Shown here: positions 54,626-63,605 of the stretch, in pieces
Numbering within the stretch: the stretch's first letter is position 1
Layout of the letters: each line of letters opens with the position of its first letter
NCBI GenBank assembly: GCA_051867815.1
Contig: JBJDZD010000141.1
Location: 20,956 to 84,955 of the forward strand
Direction: 5' to 3'
Source: CAG-390 sp051867815
GTDB taxonomy: Bacteria; Bacillota; Clostridia; Oscillospirales; CAG-272
Length of the DNA: 64,000 bases
The notes under the pieces: model-generated
Seen by the model: the letters and a program-made list of their open reading frames with translations, nothing else
Databases searched by the model: none
Told to the model about the DNA's origin: nothing
Made by a program: the position numbers and the translations under genes

Positions 54626-55097
54626 GGCGGCAGGCGCGATATTGCTCTTTTGTGCGGTGGGAGTTCTTTCGGTATCCGGCAAACGGCGGGATCGCGAACG
54701 CCTTAGCCGCCTCGGCGCGCAGATGCGTTTTGTAAGATTTGTTCGTGACCGCATTGACCGCTTTCTTGCGCCCGTCTCGGATATCCTGCGAGAGGCGGAC
54801 GGCGAGATGATGTGCGGTGTTACACTCGGCTGTGAGGGCGAGTTTGCCGATATCGAAGGACTGCGCGCCCTGCTTCGCGGCGGCGAGTATTATGCGGACG
54901 GCGGTGCGGTCTTTGATGCCTTTTTGGAGAGCCTCGGGTCGTCCTACCGCGACGGCGAGCTTGCCGGGTGCGACGCCTGCCTTGCAGATCTCGGTACGGT
55001 TCATGAAAAGCTTGCCGCCGACTTGCCGCGCGAGCGAAAGAGCAGGACGGTGCTTGCTTTTTGTCTTGCCGCCGCGCTCATAATAATTTTGATTTAG
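54612..55097 (+). CDS. spoIIIAB: Stage III sporulation protein AB
   Basis: 161 residues from the ATG at 54612, 9 nt after GGGAGG and overlapping spoIIIAA by 14 nt; an ATG at 54603 touches that site. Helices at the N-terminus (AAGAILLFCAVGVLS) and C-terminus flank a helical domain like the type II secretion F-fold (LGAQMRFVRFVRDRI). It is the membrane partner of the SpoIIIAA ATPase. Confidence 0.92.
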   Translation: MLWAKAAGAILLFCAVGVLSVSGKRRDRERLSRLGAQMRFVRFVRDRIDRFLAPVSDILREADGEMMCGVTLGCEGEFADIEGLRALLRGGEYYADGGAVFDAFLESLGSSYRDGELAGCDACLADLGTVHEKLAADLPRERKSRTVLAFCLAAALIIILI

Positions 55098-55104
55098 AGG
55101 GAAA

Positions 55105-55299
55105 ATGGACATATCTTTGGTTTTGAAGGTGCTTGGCGTGGGGATACTGATCGCCGTTTCGGGTCAGATACTCACCAAAACGGGCAGGGACGAGCAGGTG
55201 ACTTGGTTGACCGTTGCCGGTATAATTGCGGTGCTTCTGATGCTGATAAATGAGATTGCCGGGCTATTGACGGCTTTGCGCTCACTGTTTGGGTTGTGA
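55105..55299 (+). CDS. spoIIIAC: Stage III sporulation protein AC
   Basis: 64 residues, the usual length, with two transmembrane helices and the conserved SGQILTKTGRDEQ loop. GAGGG about 7 nt before the ATG. Small membrane subunit of the SpoIIIA channel. Its stop overlaps the spoIIIAD start. Confidence 0.95.
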   Translation: MDISLVLKVLGVGILIAVSGQILTKTGRDEQVTWLTVAGIIAVLLMLINEIAGLLTALRSLFGL

Positions 55300-55697
55300 T
55301 GGATACATATAAGCTCTGCGGGGTGGCGCTCATTTGCGCGCTGGCGGCATTTCTCCTGCGGAATATCAAAAAGGAATTTGAACTGCCGCTGACTCTGACG
55401 GGAAGTGCGATGCTCATAGGTGCGGCACTCCTGATGGCTGAGCCGATAGTGGAGTATATAAAGGACCTCGGCGAGCAATCGCCCCTCGCCGGCGATGCTA
55501 TTGAAACGCTGATGCGCGTGATGGGCATTGCCATGCTGACACGCATCGCATGCGATATCTGCCGCGAAATGGGCGCGTCGGGCGTGGCTTCATCGCTTGA
55601 AACCGTGGCAAAATTTGAAATAATCATACTCAGCCTGCCCCTTGTCGGCTCGCTGCTCGACAGCATAAAAGCTTTGTTTGCTCAAGCCGGACTATGA
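55299..55697 (+). CDS. spoIIIAD: Stage III sporulation protein AD
   Basis: 132 residues; the ATG at 55299 overlaps the spoIIIAC stop (TGATG). Four transmembrane segments with the conserved RIACDICREMGASGVASSLE helix. Membrane subunit of the SpoIIIA complex. It overlaps spoIIIAE by 4 nt. Confidence 0.94.
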   Translation: MDTYKLCGVALICALAAFLLRNIKKEFELPLTLTGSAMLIGAALLMAEPIVEYIKDLGEQSPLAGDAIETLMRVMGIAMLTRIACDICREMGASGVASSLETVAKFEIIILSLPLVGSLLDSIKALFAQAGL

Positions 55698-56815
55698 AGA
55701 TAATTGTCGTTTTACTTGCGCTGTGCCTGTTTACCCTGCCGGTCGCGGCGGAGGATATGCCGGGCGAATACGGGGATTTTGCGGATGCCATTCCCGATGA
55801 CGTTGCCGAGATGCTCCCGGACGGCTTTTTTTCCGATGATTTCGGCGAGATACAGAACGCAGTCACGAATGTTCTGTCGCCCGGATATTTGATAAAAACT
55901 GCGTTTTCGCTTCTCAGCGGAGGGCTTTCGGGTGCTTTTTCAATGTTTGCGGTCTTGGTTGGACTGTTGGCGCTTACGGCCCTTTTGAATGCTTTGGCGG
56001 ACACACTCTCTTTGCCAACGCTGAAGGCCGCCGTGAGCTACGGCTCGTCGGTATGCACGGCAACTGCGGCGGTTTCGATGCAGCTGACGCGGATAATTGC
56101 CGTAAGCGGCTTTTTCAGCCGAATATGCGCCATTATGAATTCACTTTTGCCCATCATGGGCGTTCTTTACGTTTCCGGCGGCAATACCGCAGGTGCGGCG
56201 GTCGCAAGCACGGGGTTGCTCTTTCAGATTAATATCATCGAGCTTGGCTCGACCGTGTTGGTCGTTCCTTCGGTCTGCGCCTGCATGGCGCTTACACTTG
56301 CCGACACTCTGCGTGTCGGCGAAAGCTCGCTTGCCGGAATTTCGGGGATGATAAAGCGGAGCGTGACCTTCGTTTTCGGTCTGTGTGCAACGCTTTTGAC
56401 GGCGTCGCTCTCCGCGCAGAGCATTCTTTCCGCGGCAGGCGACAGCGCAGGTGCGCGCGCGGTTAAATTCGTTGCCGGAAATATGATTCCGGTCGTCGGT
56501 TCCACGGTTGGCGAGACGCTGCGCACGTTTGCCACGTCGGTCAAGCTTTTGCGCTCCACAGTCGGTGTTGCCGGCATTGCCGTGCTTGCTTTGATGATAT
56601 TGCCCACTCTGATAGAGCTGTTTTTGACGCGGTTTGCGCTGAATACCGCCGCCGCGATAGGCGAGATAATGGGATGTAAACAGACAGTTAAGCTCTACCG
56701 GGAGCTTGCCTCGCTCTACGGCTACGTTATCGCCGCGGCGGCAATGGCATCCCTGCTTTGCGTATTTGCGCTTACTGTGTTTGCCGTCGGGCGCGTGGCA
56801 ATAGGAGGGCTTTGA
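55694..56815 (+). CDS. spoIIIAE: Stage III sporulation protein AE
   Basis: 373 residues. Signal peptide-like start (LFTLPVAAE), an amphipathic acidic segment, then about seven transmembrane helices with the family pattern (SLLPIMGVLYVSGGNTAGAA, AGNMIPVVGSTVGETLRT). It is the largest membrane subunit of the mother-cell half of the feeding-tube complex. Starts within the spoIIIAD stop codon. Confidence 0.95.
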   Translation: MKIIVVLLALCLFTLPVAAEDMPGEYGDFADAIPDDVAEMLPDGFFSDDFGEIQNAVTNVLSPGYLIKTAFSLLSGGLSGAFSMFAVLVGLLALTALLNALADTLSLPTLKAAVSYGSSVCTATAAVSMQLTRIIAVSGFFSRICAIMNSLLPIMGVLYVSGGNTAGAAVASTGLLFQINIIELGSTVLVVPSVCACMALTLADTLRVGESSLAGISGMIKRSVTFVFGLCATLLTASLSAQSILSAAGDSAGARAVKFVAGNMIPVVGSTVGETLRTFATSVKLLRSTVGVAGIAVLALMILPTLIELFLTRFALNTAAAIGEIMGCKQTVKLYRELASLYGYVIAAAAMASLLCVFALTVFAVGRVAIGGL

Positions 56816-57294
56816 TGATAGGCGAATACTTTATAGGAATAGTCACGGCATCGGTTGCGGTGACGCTCGTGTCAATGCTGTACCCGGAGAGCGGCGGCGT
56901 GCGCCGAACACTTGATTTGTTTTTGTCGCTCTGCTTGCTCTGCGTTATTCTCGCGCCGCTCGGCACAATGATTGCAAAGGCACGTGATGAGATTGACTTT
57001 GATATTTTTGACGATATAACCGCAGGCGATATTGCCATGGACGACGCCGTATACAATTCGCTTGCCGAGGCAAGCAGAATACAGATTGAGGAGAAATTGA
57101 CGGAGCTTTTTCTTGAGCGCTTCGGCGGCGAGATCGAGGTGCGCGTCGACGTCAGTGCCGAAGGAGGTCAAGTAAAGCTTACGCGAGTGATTCTGACGCT
57201 CTACGGCAATTCAATGTGGGAGGATCCGCGAGAGTTGCGTGAATTTGCACGCAAATATACCGATGCGGAAATTTTGATAGTTAATGGGGGTTAA
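56815..57294 (+). CDS. spoIIIAF: Stage III sporulation protein AF
   Basis: 159 residues from the ATG at 56815 (AGGAGGG at about 7 nt), sharing one base with the spoIIIAE stop. Two transmembrane helices at about 3-23 and 33-53 precede a soluble ring-building-motif-like domain (ELFLERFGGEIEVRVDVS). Confidence 0.9.
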   Translation: MIGEYFIGIVTASVAVTLVSMLYPESGGVRRTLDLFLSLCLLCVILAPLGTMIAKARDEIDFDIFDDITAGDIAMDDAVYNSLAEASRIQIEEKLTELFLERFGGEIEVRVDVSAEGGQVKLTRVILTLYGNSMWEDPRELREFARKYTDAEILIVNGG

Positions 57295-57295
57295 T

Positions 57296-57751
57296 ATGAA
57301 AAAGGACAAAAAGCAGGTGATTTTGGCCGTCCTTGCGGCGGTACTGGGACTTATCTTACTGCTTTTGGGCAGTTTCGGCGGAAAAAAGGAGGATGCACAA
57401 AGCACGCCCGATGAGATCGAGGCGTACTGCAAGTATCTGGAGGAGCAGGCGGTGCGGCTCTGCGAGAGCGTGCGCGGAGTTTCCGACGTTACGGTCGCAC
57501 TGACGCTTGATGGCGGCTTCAGTCAGGTCTACGCTGCCGACAAAACCACGACATCGGGTTCGCAGAGCATTGAGTATGTCAAAGTCGGCAGTGAGCTTTG
57601 CGCGGTCAGTGTATCAACCCCTAACGTTACGGGTATCGGCGTTACCTGTCGGGGCGGAAACAACGATTCCATCCGCGCCGAACTTACGGCACTTCTCTCG
57701 GCGGCGTTCGGCGTACGGGCAAATAAAATTTATATTACCGAGGCAGGATAG
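57296..57751 (+). CDS. spoIIIAG: Stage III sporulation protein AG
   Basis: 151 residues from the ATG at 57296, 1 nt past the spoIIIAF stop. One transmembrane helix at about 8-27, then a ring-building-motif domain (VRGVSDVTVALTLDGG, TGIGVTCRGGNNDSIRAELT). In Bacillus, SpoIIIAG forms the large ring in the intermembrane space between mother cell and forespore. Confidence 0.93.
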   Translation: MKKDKKQVILAVLAAVLGLILLLLGSFGGKKEDAQSTPDEIEAYCKYLEEQAVRLCESVRGVSDVTVALTLDGGFSQVYAADKTTTSGSQSIEYVKVGSELCAVSVSTPNVTGIGVTCRGGNNDSIRAELTALLSAAFGVRANKIYITEAG

Positions 57752-57815
57752 GAATAAATACCGCTGTTGATAAATATGATATAGTACAAAAATAACTGAC
57801 TTACGGAGGAAAACC

Positions 57816-58367
57816 ATGAACATGGAAAATTTGAGCGAAAAGTTGAAAGACTTTTTCGCAAAGCTCGGAAAGCGCAATCTCATAATTATTTGCAGCGTGC
57901 TTCTCGTCGGCGTTATTGCGGTCGGCACTTGGGCACTTATCCCGGCAGACAAGGGGGACGACATACCCTCGGGTGGTGAAGGCGACGTCACCGACGCAGG
58001 CGCACAGAATGAGGTTGACAGCTATTTTGCGGCATCCCAACTGAGTCGTCAAAAGGCACGTGATGAAGCCATGGAGGTGCTGCAGAGCGTTATCGACAAC
58101 GAAAATGCCGATGAAGCCGCCAAGGCGACCGCTCTTGCCGATATCGCACAGATGGCGAAGGATATGGAAGCAGAGGCGAACGTTGAGACCCTCATCATGT
58201 CCAAGGGCTTTGCACAATGCATTGCCGTTATCTCGGATAAGGGTATCAGCATCGTCGTTGACGTTCCCGATACCGCGCTTACCGCCGCTCAGGTGGCGCA
58301 GATCAATACGATAGTTTACGAGCAGACCGGTATAACGCCGGATAAGACCGTGATCATCGAGAAATGA
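57816..58367 (+). CDS. spoIIIAH: Stage III sporulation protein AH
   Basis: 183 residues; GGAGG 9 nt before the ATG, after a 64-nt gap from spoIIIAG. Transmembrane helix at about 22-42, acidic linker, and a YscJ/FliF-like domain (SYFAASQLSRQKARDEAMEV, MSKGFAQCIAVISDKGISIVV). It binds forespore SpoIIQ across the septum. Its stop overlaps the next ATPase gene by 4 nt. Confidence 0.95.
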   Translation: MNMENLSEKLKDFFAKLGKRNLIIICSVLLVGVIAVGTWALIPADKGDDIPSGGEGDVTDAGAQNEVDSYFAASQLSRQKARDEAMEVLQSVIDNENADEAAKATALADIAQMAKDMEAEANVETLIMSKGFAQCIAVISDKGISIVVDVPDTALTAAQVAQINTIVYEQTGITPDKTVIIEK

Positions 58368-59395
58368 GCGAGAAGCGTTACTTTGCCGCATCGAACACGG
58401 AATGCGGATTCGTATCCTACTTTGCGGAGAATTTCCGTAACCGTGCAGACAGGTGTTACATTATCAAGGGCGGTCCCGGCACCGGAAAATCGCGGCTGAT
58501 GCGCGAGATGGGCGGTGCGGCGGAGAGTGCCGGGGGCAAGGTCGAGTATTATTACTGCTCGTCAGACCCCGACTCACTTGACGGCTTATTTATAACCGTC
58601 GGTTCGGGGACGGTGGCGGTGCTTGACGGTACCGCGCCTCACGCAGAGGAGGTCGGATCACCGGGTACGGTAGACAACATCCTCGACGTCGGAAGATTCT
58701 GGGATACTAAGCTCTTGCGCGAGCGCGCAAGTGAAATAGCGCAATTCGGACGGCAAAAAAGCAACGCGTATGCCTGTGCTTACCGTGCGCTTGCCGCATA
58801 CGGAAATCTTACGAGGAACGCAGATGACCTCGTCGAAGCCTGCACGGATGTTGATACCATAGCCGAGGAGACCGCAAAGATTGCTATGAGCTTGCCGAGC
58901 GGCAAGTCCCTCCGCTCACCGCTCTCGGCGGTCGGCATGAAGGGCAGAGTGACTTTTGAAACCTTCCGAGAGGATGCCAAGCTCTCCCTTAGCGTGACGG
59001 ACGGGCGACGGTACGGCGTTTCGTATCTCTATTTCGAGCATCTGCGGCGAGCCGTCGGCGGTTGCCGTGTGTCGCCCCACCCAATAATGTCGGGAAGGTT
59101 CGACGGTCTGCTCGCCGGGGGCGTTGCCGTCTGCGAGAGTATTTTTGAGAGCGGTGAGAAAGCCATTGACATAGGCGAATTCGTTGACCGTTCGAGTTTT
59201 CTCAAGGTCAAAGACCGCGTGGATGGCTTGCGCAAGCTCGCCGAAGGGGCACTTGCCGAAGCGGATGTCTTTTTCCGAGAGGCAGGCGCGGCACACATGA
59301 AGATCGAAGAAATATTCACCTCCGCCATGGATTTTGCTGCAAAAGAGGAATATTCGAGCGAGCTTTGCAAGAAAATCTCACATGGGGACTTGTAA
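58364..59395 (+). CDS. P-loop ATPase of unknown role (PRK06851-like) coupled to spoIIIAH
   Basis: 343 residues, starting inside the spoIIIAH stop (ATGA). Walker A GGPGTGKS at 36-43, then a YYYCSSDPDSLDG segment and VAVLDGTAPHAEE, a Walker B-like strand with an unusual THxE/PHxE end. A helical C-terminal half follows. It resembles an uncharacterised clostridial ATPase group, but here it is a single copy of about 340 residues. Coupling to spoIIIAH predicts mother-cell expression during sporulation. No substrate can be proposed. Confidence 0.72.
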   Translation: MSEKRYFAASNTECGFVSYFAENFRNRADRCYIIKGGPGTGKSRLMREMGGAAESAGGKVEYYYCSSDPDSLDGLFITVGSGTVAVLDGTAPHAEEVGSPGTVDNILDVGRFWDTKLLRERASEIAQFGRQKSNAYACAYRALAAYGNLTRNADDLVEACTDVDTIAEETAKIAMSLPSGKSLRSPLSAVGMKGRVTFETFREDAKLSLSVTDGRRYGVSYLYFEHLRRAVGGCRVSPHPIMSGRFDGLLAGGVAVCESIFESGEKAIDIGEFVDRSSFLKVKDRVDGLRKLAEGALAEADVFFREAGAAHMKIEEIFTSAMDFAAKEEYSSELCKKISHGDL

Positions 59396-59418
59396 GTTCG
59401 GCAAAATTATGATAAAAT

Positions 59419-59451
59419 AATAGCGACATCCCTCAGTGGGATGTCGCTATT
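59419..59451. terminator. Bidirectional hairpin terminator
   Basis: Perfect 14-bp stem AATAGCGACATCCC with its complement, 5-nt loop, AT-rich on both sides, between the ATPase gene and converging ackA. Confidence 0.85.
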
Positions 59452-59463
59452 GTTATATCCGGC

Positions 59464-60693
59464 TTAAAGAGCTTTAACGATTGCCTCGGTATCGCGGCAG
59501 ATAACAAGCTCCTCATCGGTGGGGATGACGTAAACGGGGATCTTGGAATCCTCGGCGGAGATCTTTACGATGTTGGGCTGGCGGAGAGTAACATCGTTGA
59601 CTTCCTTATTGAGCTTGATTCCGAAATACTCCATGTCCTTGCAAACGATCTCGCGCAGACGGGGGTTGTTCTCGCCCAGACCTGCGGTGAATACCAAAGC
59701 GTCAAGGCCGTTCATGATTGCGGTGTAAGCACCGATGAACTTCTTTATCTGATGCTTGAGCATGTCAACTGCGAGCTTGGAGGTTTCGTAGTGTTCATCG
59801 GAGGGGCCATTTGCAATTGCCTTTTCAAGGTCACGGGAATCGGAGGAGTAGCCCTTGGTAAGACCGATATAGCCGCATTTTTTGTTCATGTAAGAGGCAA
59901 CCTCGTCGGCACTCATGTTCTCCTTCTGCATGATGTAGGGAACGATGGCGGGGTCGATATCGCCGCAACGTGTACCCATGAGAACGCCTGCAAGAGGAGT
60001 AAAGCCCATGGAGGTGTCCATTACCTTGCCGTCCTTAACTGCGGATATGGAGGAGCCGTTGCCGATGTGGCAGGTAACTATCTTGGTGCCTTCGGCCTTG
60101 CCACCGAGGAGCTTGATCATTTCGCCTGCAACATAGCGGTGCGACGTTCCGTGAGCGCCGTAGCGGCGGATGCCGTACTTCTCGAACATGTCGTACGAGA
60201 GGCCGTACATATAAGCCTCGGGAGCCATGGTCTGGTGGAATGCGGTGTCAAATACGAGCACCTGGGGAACGTTTGCCATAACGGCAAGGCATCCCTGAAT
60301 GCCCTGAATGTGTGCGCCGGTGTGAAGGGGCGCGTAATCGTAGCAGAGCTTGAGCTTCTCGAGAACCTCATCGGTGAGAAGAACGGACTCGGAGAAGTAG
60401 TAGCCGCCGTGGACTATTCTGTGGCCCACAGCCTCGATCTCCGACATGTCGGCAATAACGCCGATCTCGGGGTCGGTAAGTGCGTCGATAACAATGCGGA
60501 CTGCATCGGTATGAGTGGGAATGGGGAGCTTCTTTTCGGTGCGCGTAGCTTTAACGAGGTTCTTGTGGTCGAGAACGCCGATCTCCTCGCCGATGCGCTC
60601 ACAAATACCCTTAGCCTTGACCGAATAATCCTCGGTATCGAAAAGCTGGTACTTCAGCGAGCTGGAGCCTGCGTTTACAACGAGTAATTTCAT
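59464..60693 (-). CDS. ackA: Acetate kinase
   Basis: 409 residues from the ATG at 60693, 9 nt after GGAGG; an ATG three codons earlier touches that site. ASKHA fold motifs: LLVVNAGSSSLKYQLFD at the start, GHRIVHGG, the VFDTAFHQTM segment, HIGNGSSISAV and TAGLGEN. Converts acetyl phosphate and ADP to acetate and ATP in fermentation. The usual pta partner is not adjacent. Confidence 0.97.
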   Translation of the reverse strand: MKLLVVNAGSSSLKYQLFDTEDYSVKAKGICERIGEEIGVLDHKNLVKATRTEKKLPIPTHTDAVRIVIDALTDPEIGVIADMSEIEAVGHRIVHGGYYFSESVLLTDEVLEKLKLCYDYAPLHTGAHIQGIQGCLAVMANVPQVLVFDTAFHQTMAPEAYMYGLSYDMFEKYGIRRYGAHGTSHRYVAGEMIKLLGGKAEGTKIVTCHIGNGSSISAVKDGKVMDTSMGFTPLAGVLMGTRCGDIDPAIVPYIMQKENMSADEVASYMNKKCGYIGLTKGYSSDSRDLEKAIANGPSDEHYETSKLAVDMLKHQIKKFIGAYTAIMNGLDALVFTAGLGENNPRLREIVCKDMEYFGIKLNKEVNDVTLRQPNIVKISAEDSKIPVYVIPTDEELVICRDTEAIVKAL

Positions 60694-60741
60694 TTGGAAC
60701 ATCCTCCGTATACAGATAAAAATATTTTTCCAATCTTATAT

Positions 60742-60770
60742 ATTATACACCATTATTTGCACTTTTTCAA
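60742..60770 (-). promoter_or_regulatory. Sigma-A promoter of ackA
   Basis: On the minus strand TTGAAA (60770-60765), 17-nt spacer, TATAAT (60747-60742). A plus-strand TATAAT at 60774-60779 abuts it and may serve tmcAL, with a weak -35. Confidence 0.82.
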
Positions 60771-60809
60771 GTATATAATGGAAAATTAACACAAAAACAG
60801 GTAGCAAAA

Positions 60810-61925
60810 ATGAGAAATGTCGGAATAATTTGCGAATATAACCCACTTCACGGCGGTCACAAGTACATGATAGATCGGCTTCGTGACATGGGTGCCGAGA
60901 GGGTGATTTGTCTTATGAGTGGCAACTCGGTACAGCGCGGTGACTTCGCCGTGTTGCCGAAGCACGAGCGCGCGCTTTGTGCTGTAAAGGCAGGTGCTGA
61001 CGCGGCACTTGAGTTGCCGTACCCCTATTCCTCGGGGGGAGCGGAGTTCTTTGCCGGCGCAGGCGTCGATATACTTGCGCGGCTTGGCGTTGACACCGTT
61101 GCTTTCGGCAGCGAGAGCGGCGATCTCGACCGTCTTGAGCAAATGGCGGCGAAATCGGAGGGATTCGTGCCGTCAGAGGACAAGTCGGTTGGCATCGCGG
61201 CTGATTATTTTGCCGCGCTCGGCGCGGTCGGGCCGAACGAGGTTCTGGGAATCGAATATCTCAAGGCAGGGAAGAGGCGCGCCCCGAAAATGCAATTCGT
61301 GACCGTAAAGCGCGAGGGCGCAGGATACCGCGACGTCGACACGGCAGATGAGTATCCGTCCGCCACCGAGCTTCGCCGAGCGATTGCAGGGGGGGAGCTT
61401 GACAAATATTCGTCCTCACAGCTACCTGACGAATCGAGAAGCGTTATCGAGGGAGTCCCACCCGTATTTATGAAGAGTATCGAGAGCGCCGTCCTCGCTT
61501 TTTGGAGGATGTGCGATGCGGAAAGCGTCGTCATTTGTGCGGAGTGCGGCGGCGGAGTGGCACAAAGACTGAAAACAGCGGCAAACGAGAGTGCGACGCT
61601 TGAGGAGTTCTTCAAAGCGGCGGCGACAAAGCGGTATACGGATTCACACCTGCGCCGCGCCGCGCTTTTCGGCATGACGGGTGTTACGGCGGAGGACTTG
61701 AAGGCCCGACCGGCCTTTACGAGTCTTTTGGCGGCAAACAGGTCGGGAATAGAGTTCCTATCGGAGGTCAAAGGGATTGAGGTCGTCTCAAAACCGTCGA
61801 AGATACCGCCCACGGAGGAAAGCGCGCGGCAATTTTTGCTCGGAGCGCGCCTTGACGCGCTGTATACGCTTGCAATGAAGAAGGAAAGCGGTTATTTCTT
61901 GCGCCAAAGCCCGAAAATTATATAA
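60810..61925 (+). CDS. tmcAL: tRNA(Met) cytidine acetate ligase (TmcAL/YlbM)
   Basis: 371 residues, somewhat shorter than Bacillus YlbM. The nucleotidyltransferase signature is at 10-17 (YNPLHGGH), followed by MSGNSVQRGDFAVLPKHERA and FGSESGDL. The enzyme activates acetate with ATP and acetylates the wobble cytidine of elongator tRNA-Met, helping to separate AUG from AUA reading. It is divergent from acetate kinase, whose product is its substrate. The C-terminal tRNA-binding region appears trimmed but not broken. Confidence 0.9.
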   Translation: MRNVGIICEYNPLHGGHKYMIDRLRDMGAERVICLMSGNSVQRGDFAVLPKHERALCAVKAGADAALELPYPYSSGGAEFFAGAGVDILARLGVDTVAFGSESGDLDRLEQMAAKSEGFVPSEDKSVGIAADYFAALGAVGPNEVLGIEYLKAGKRRAPKMQFVTVKREGAGYRDVDTADEYPSATELRRAIAGGELDKYSSSQLPDESRSVIEGVPPVFMKSIESAVLAFWRMCDAESVVICAECGGGVAQRLKTAANESATLEEFFKAAATKRYTDSHLRRAALFGMTGVTAEDLKARPAFTSLLAANRSGIEFLSEVKGIEVVSKPSKIPPTEESARQFLLGARLDALYTLAMKKESGYFLRQSPKII

Positions 61926-61950
61926 TTTTCAAAGAAAATCAAAAATATGA

Positions 61951-61979
61951 TTGACTTTGCGCACAAAATGTGATACAAT
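61951..61979 (+). promoter_or_regulatory. Promoter of the 62031-63588 gene pair
   Basis: TTGACT at 61951-61956, 17-nt spacer, TACAAT at 61974-61979 with an extended -10 TGA. Confidence 0.8.
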
Positions 61980-62030
61980 ATAATATACTGTGCCGAGGTA
62001 TCGGCATGATCAATGTTTTGGAGGTAACAG

Positions 62031-62327
62031 ATGGCAAACGAAGAAAAATTTGCCCCCGTCGAGGGTAAGTATCTCAGATATATGGAACAGCCCCTCGTCC
62101 GCGAAGGTCACACGATCTGCTACGGTGACAAGAGCGATAAGTGCTTCCTGATCCTTGAGATAATGTCTTATAAGAAAGAGCACGGCCGTGACCTGCCCGA
62201 TAAGATACTTATTCAGGTGGTTGATTCCAAGGACCCGAATAAGATCATTAAGCAGGGAGACAAGAGCGGGCTTCATAACGCCCTCACCATGGGCATGATT
62301 TGGCTTGAAAGAGCAAACAGAGCTTAA
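62031..62327 (+). CDS. Small conserved-looking protein of unknown function
   Basis: 98 residues; TTGGAGG about 8 nt before the ATG and a good promoter upstream. Soluble and mixed-charge, with no signal sequence. The pattern (YMEQPLVREGHTICYGD, KCFLILEIMSYKK, KILIQVVDSKDP, a C-terminal amphipathic helix) suggests a small alpha/beta fold. I do not recognise it. The next gene starts 4 nt after its stop, so the two are cotranscribed. Confidence 0.7.
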   Translation: MANEEKFAPVEGKYLRYMEQPLVREGHTICYGDKSDKCFLILEIMSYKKEHGRDLPDKILIQVVDSKDPNKIIKQGDKSGLHNALTMGMIWLERANRA

Positions 62328-62331
62328 AACT

Positions 62332-63588
62332 ATGAAAGAGCACAAGAATCTCCGCCTTTTGCGGATACTCTCAATACTCGCGGTATTTGCGATGCTTTTG
62401 TCCGTCGTCGGTTGCGATTTCAGCTTCGGTCTGGCGACCGATACAACCTCCGGTGAAGAAAACGGTGACGAAACGACAGGCAAGCCGGCTTCAACGACCG
62501 CTACGCCCGAAAGCTCAAAGAATCCCGACGGCACGCAAGACCCTAACGGCACCGAAGTGCCGTCCGAGTCAACCACAACTCCTCCGGAGACGGATCCTGA
62601 CGGCAACATCATTACCTATATCGATCCGCTGACGGGTCTGCGAAGTACGGTCAACCGTACCGGCGTTCGCCCCGTTTCGATATTCTTTGACAACGTGAGC
62701 GCCGCGGCTCCTCAAAGCGGCATCTCAAAGATGGATATTCTCATCGAGACCGTAGTCGAGGGCGGAATAACCAGACTCGTTGGAATCACTAACGATTATA
62801 TCGGCGCAGACGGCAAGGGAACGAAGGATGTTTACGGCCCCATACGTTCCGCGAGACCCTATATGGTCAGCCTTTCGCAGGCTTTCGGAGCGCTTATGGT
62901 CGGTGCCGGCGGCAGTCCGCAGGGCTATGAGCTGATCAGAAATCTCGGCCTTGATTATCTTGACAACGAGCGCGACCGCTATGCAGGTCTTTGTTTCTAC
63001 CGCGACGTTGACCGCTTGAACGGAATCGGCTACGAGCATTCGCTCATGGCGACGGGAATGGGTATAGAGTTGCTTGCACAGCAAAACTCATATTCGCTGA
63101 CGCAGAACACCAAGTCGGCATTCAATTTCATTGACGAAGACAAGACCATGTATCTCGGCGGCGGTTCGGCGGCACACGTTATCATCAAGTATTCGCTCTA
63201 TCAGCAGGTTCAGCTCGTTTACAGTAAAACCACGGGCATGTATTACCGTTATCAGAACGGTGACGTTGCGCATTACGATGCGGAGAACGGCGAGCAGCTG
63301 AATTTCAAGAATGTTCTCATCCTCTTTGCAGACACGTCCAACATCCCCGGTGACACGGAGGGCAGGCTCGATATTCAAACCACGGGAAGCGGAGAAGGCT
63401 ACTACATTTCGGACGGCAGATACGCCCCCATCAAGTGGAGCCGCGCGAGCGACACCTCGGAGCTTGTTATCACGGGCGCGGCAGGCGAAAAGCTCACCAT
63501 TAACCGCGGAAAGACATTTATTTCGATAGTAAATTCCTCGCTTAAGGGAACATCCTCCATAGAGTTGAATTTCAAGGTCGGAAACTGA
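62332..63588 (+). CDS. DUF3048 lipoprotein (YerB-like)
   Basis: 418 residues from the ATG at 62332; the site before it is weak, so coupling with the 98-residue gene is likely. Lipobox LSVVGC with C28, then a Thr/Ser/Pro/Glu-rich linker to about residue 80. The DUF3048 N-terminal domain follows (GVRPVSIFFDNVSAAAPQSG, GPIRSARPYMVSLSQAFGAL), then the C-terminal DUF3048 domain (VLILFADTSNIPGD, YAPIKWSRASDTSELVI). Family members are extracytoplasmic lipoproteins; YerB of Bacillus has no firm function. Confidence 0.88.
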   Translation: MKEHKNLRLLRILSILAVFAMLLSVVGCDFSFGLATDTTSGEENGDETTGKPASTTATPESSKNPDGTQDPNGTEVPSESTTTPPETDPDGNIITYIDPLTGLRSTVNRTGVRPVSIFFDNVSAAAPQSGISKMDILIETVVEGGITRLVGITNDYIGADGKGTKDVYGPIRSARPYMVSLSQAFGALMVGAGGSPQGYELIRNLGLDYLDNERDRYAGLCFYRDVDRLNGIGYEHSLMATGMGIELLAQQNSYSLTQNTKSAFNFIDEDKTMYLGGGSAAHVIIKYSLYQQVQLVYSKTTGMYYRYQNGDVAHYDAENGEQLNFKNVLILFADTSNIPGDTEGRLDIQTTGSGEGYYISDGRYAPIKWSRASDTSELVITGAAGEKLTINRGKTFISIVNSSLKGTSSIELNFKVGN

Positions 63589-63605
63589 AACAAAAACATA
63601 TTACC

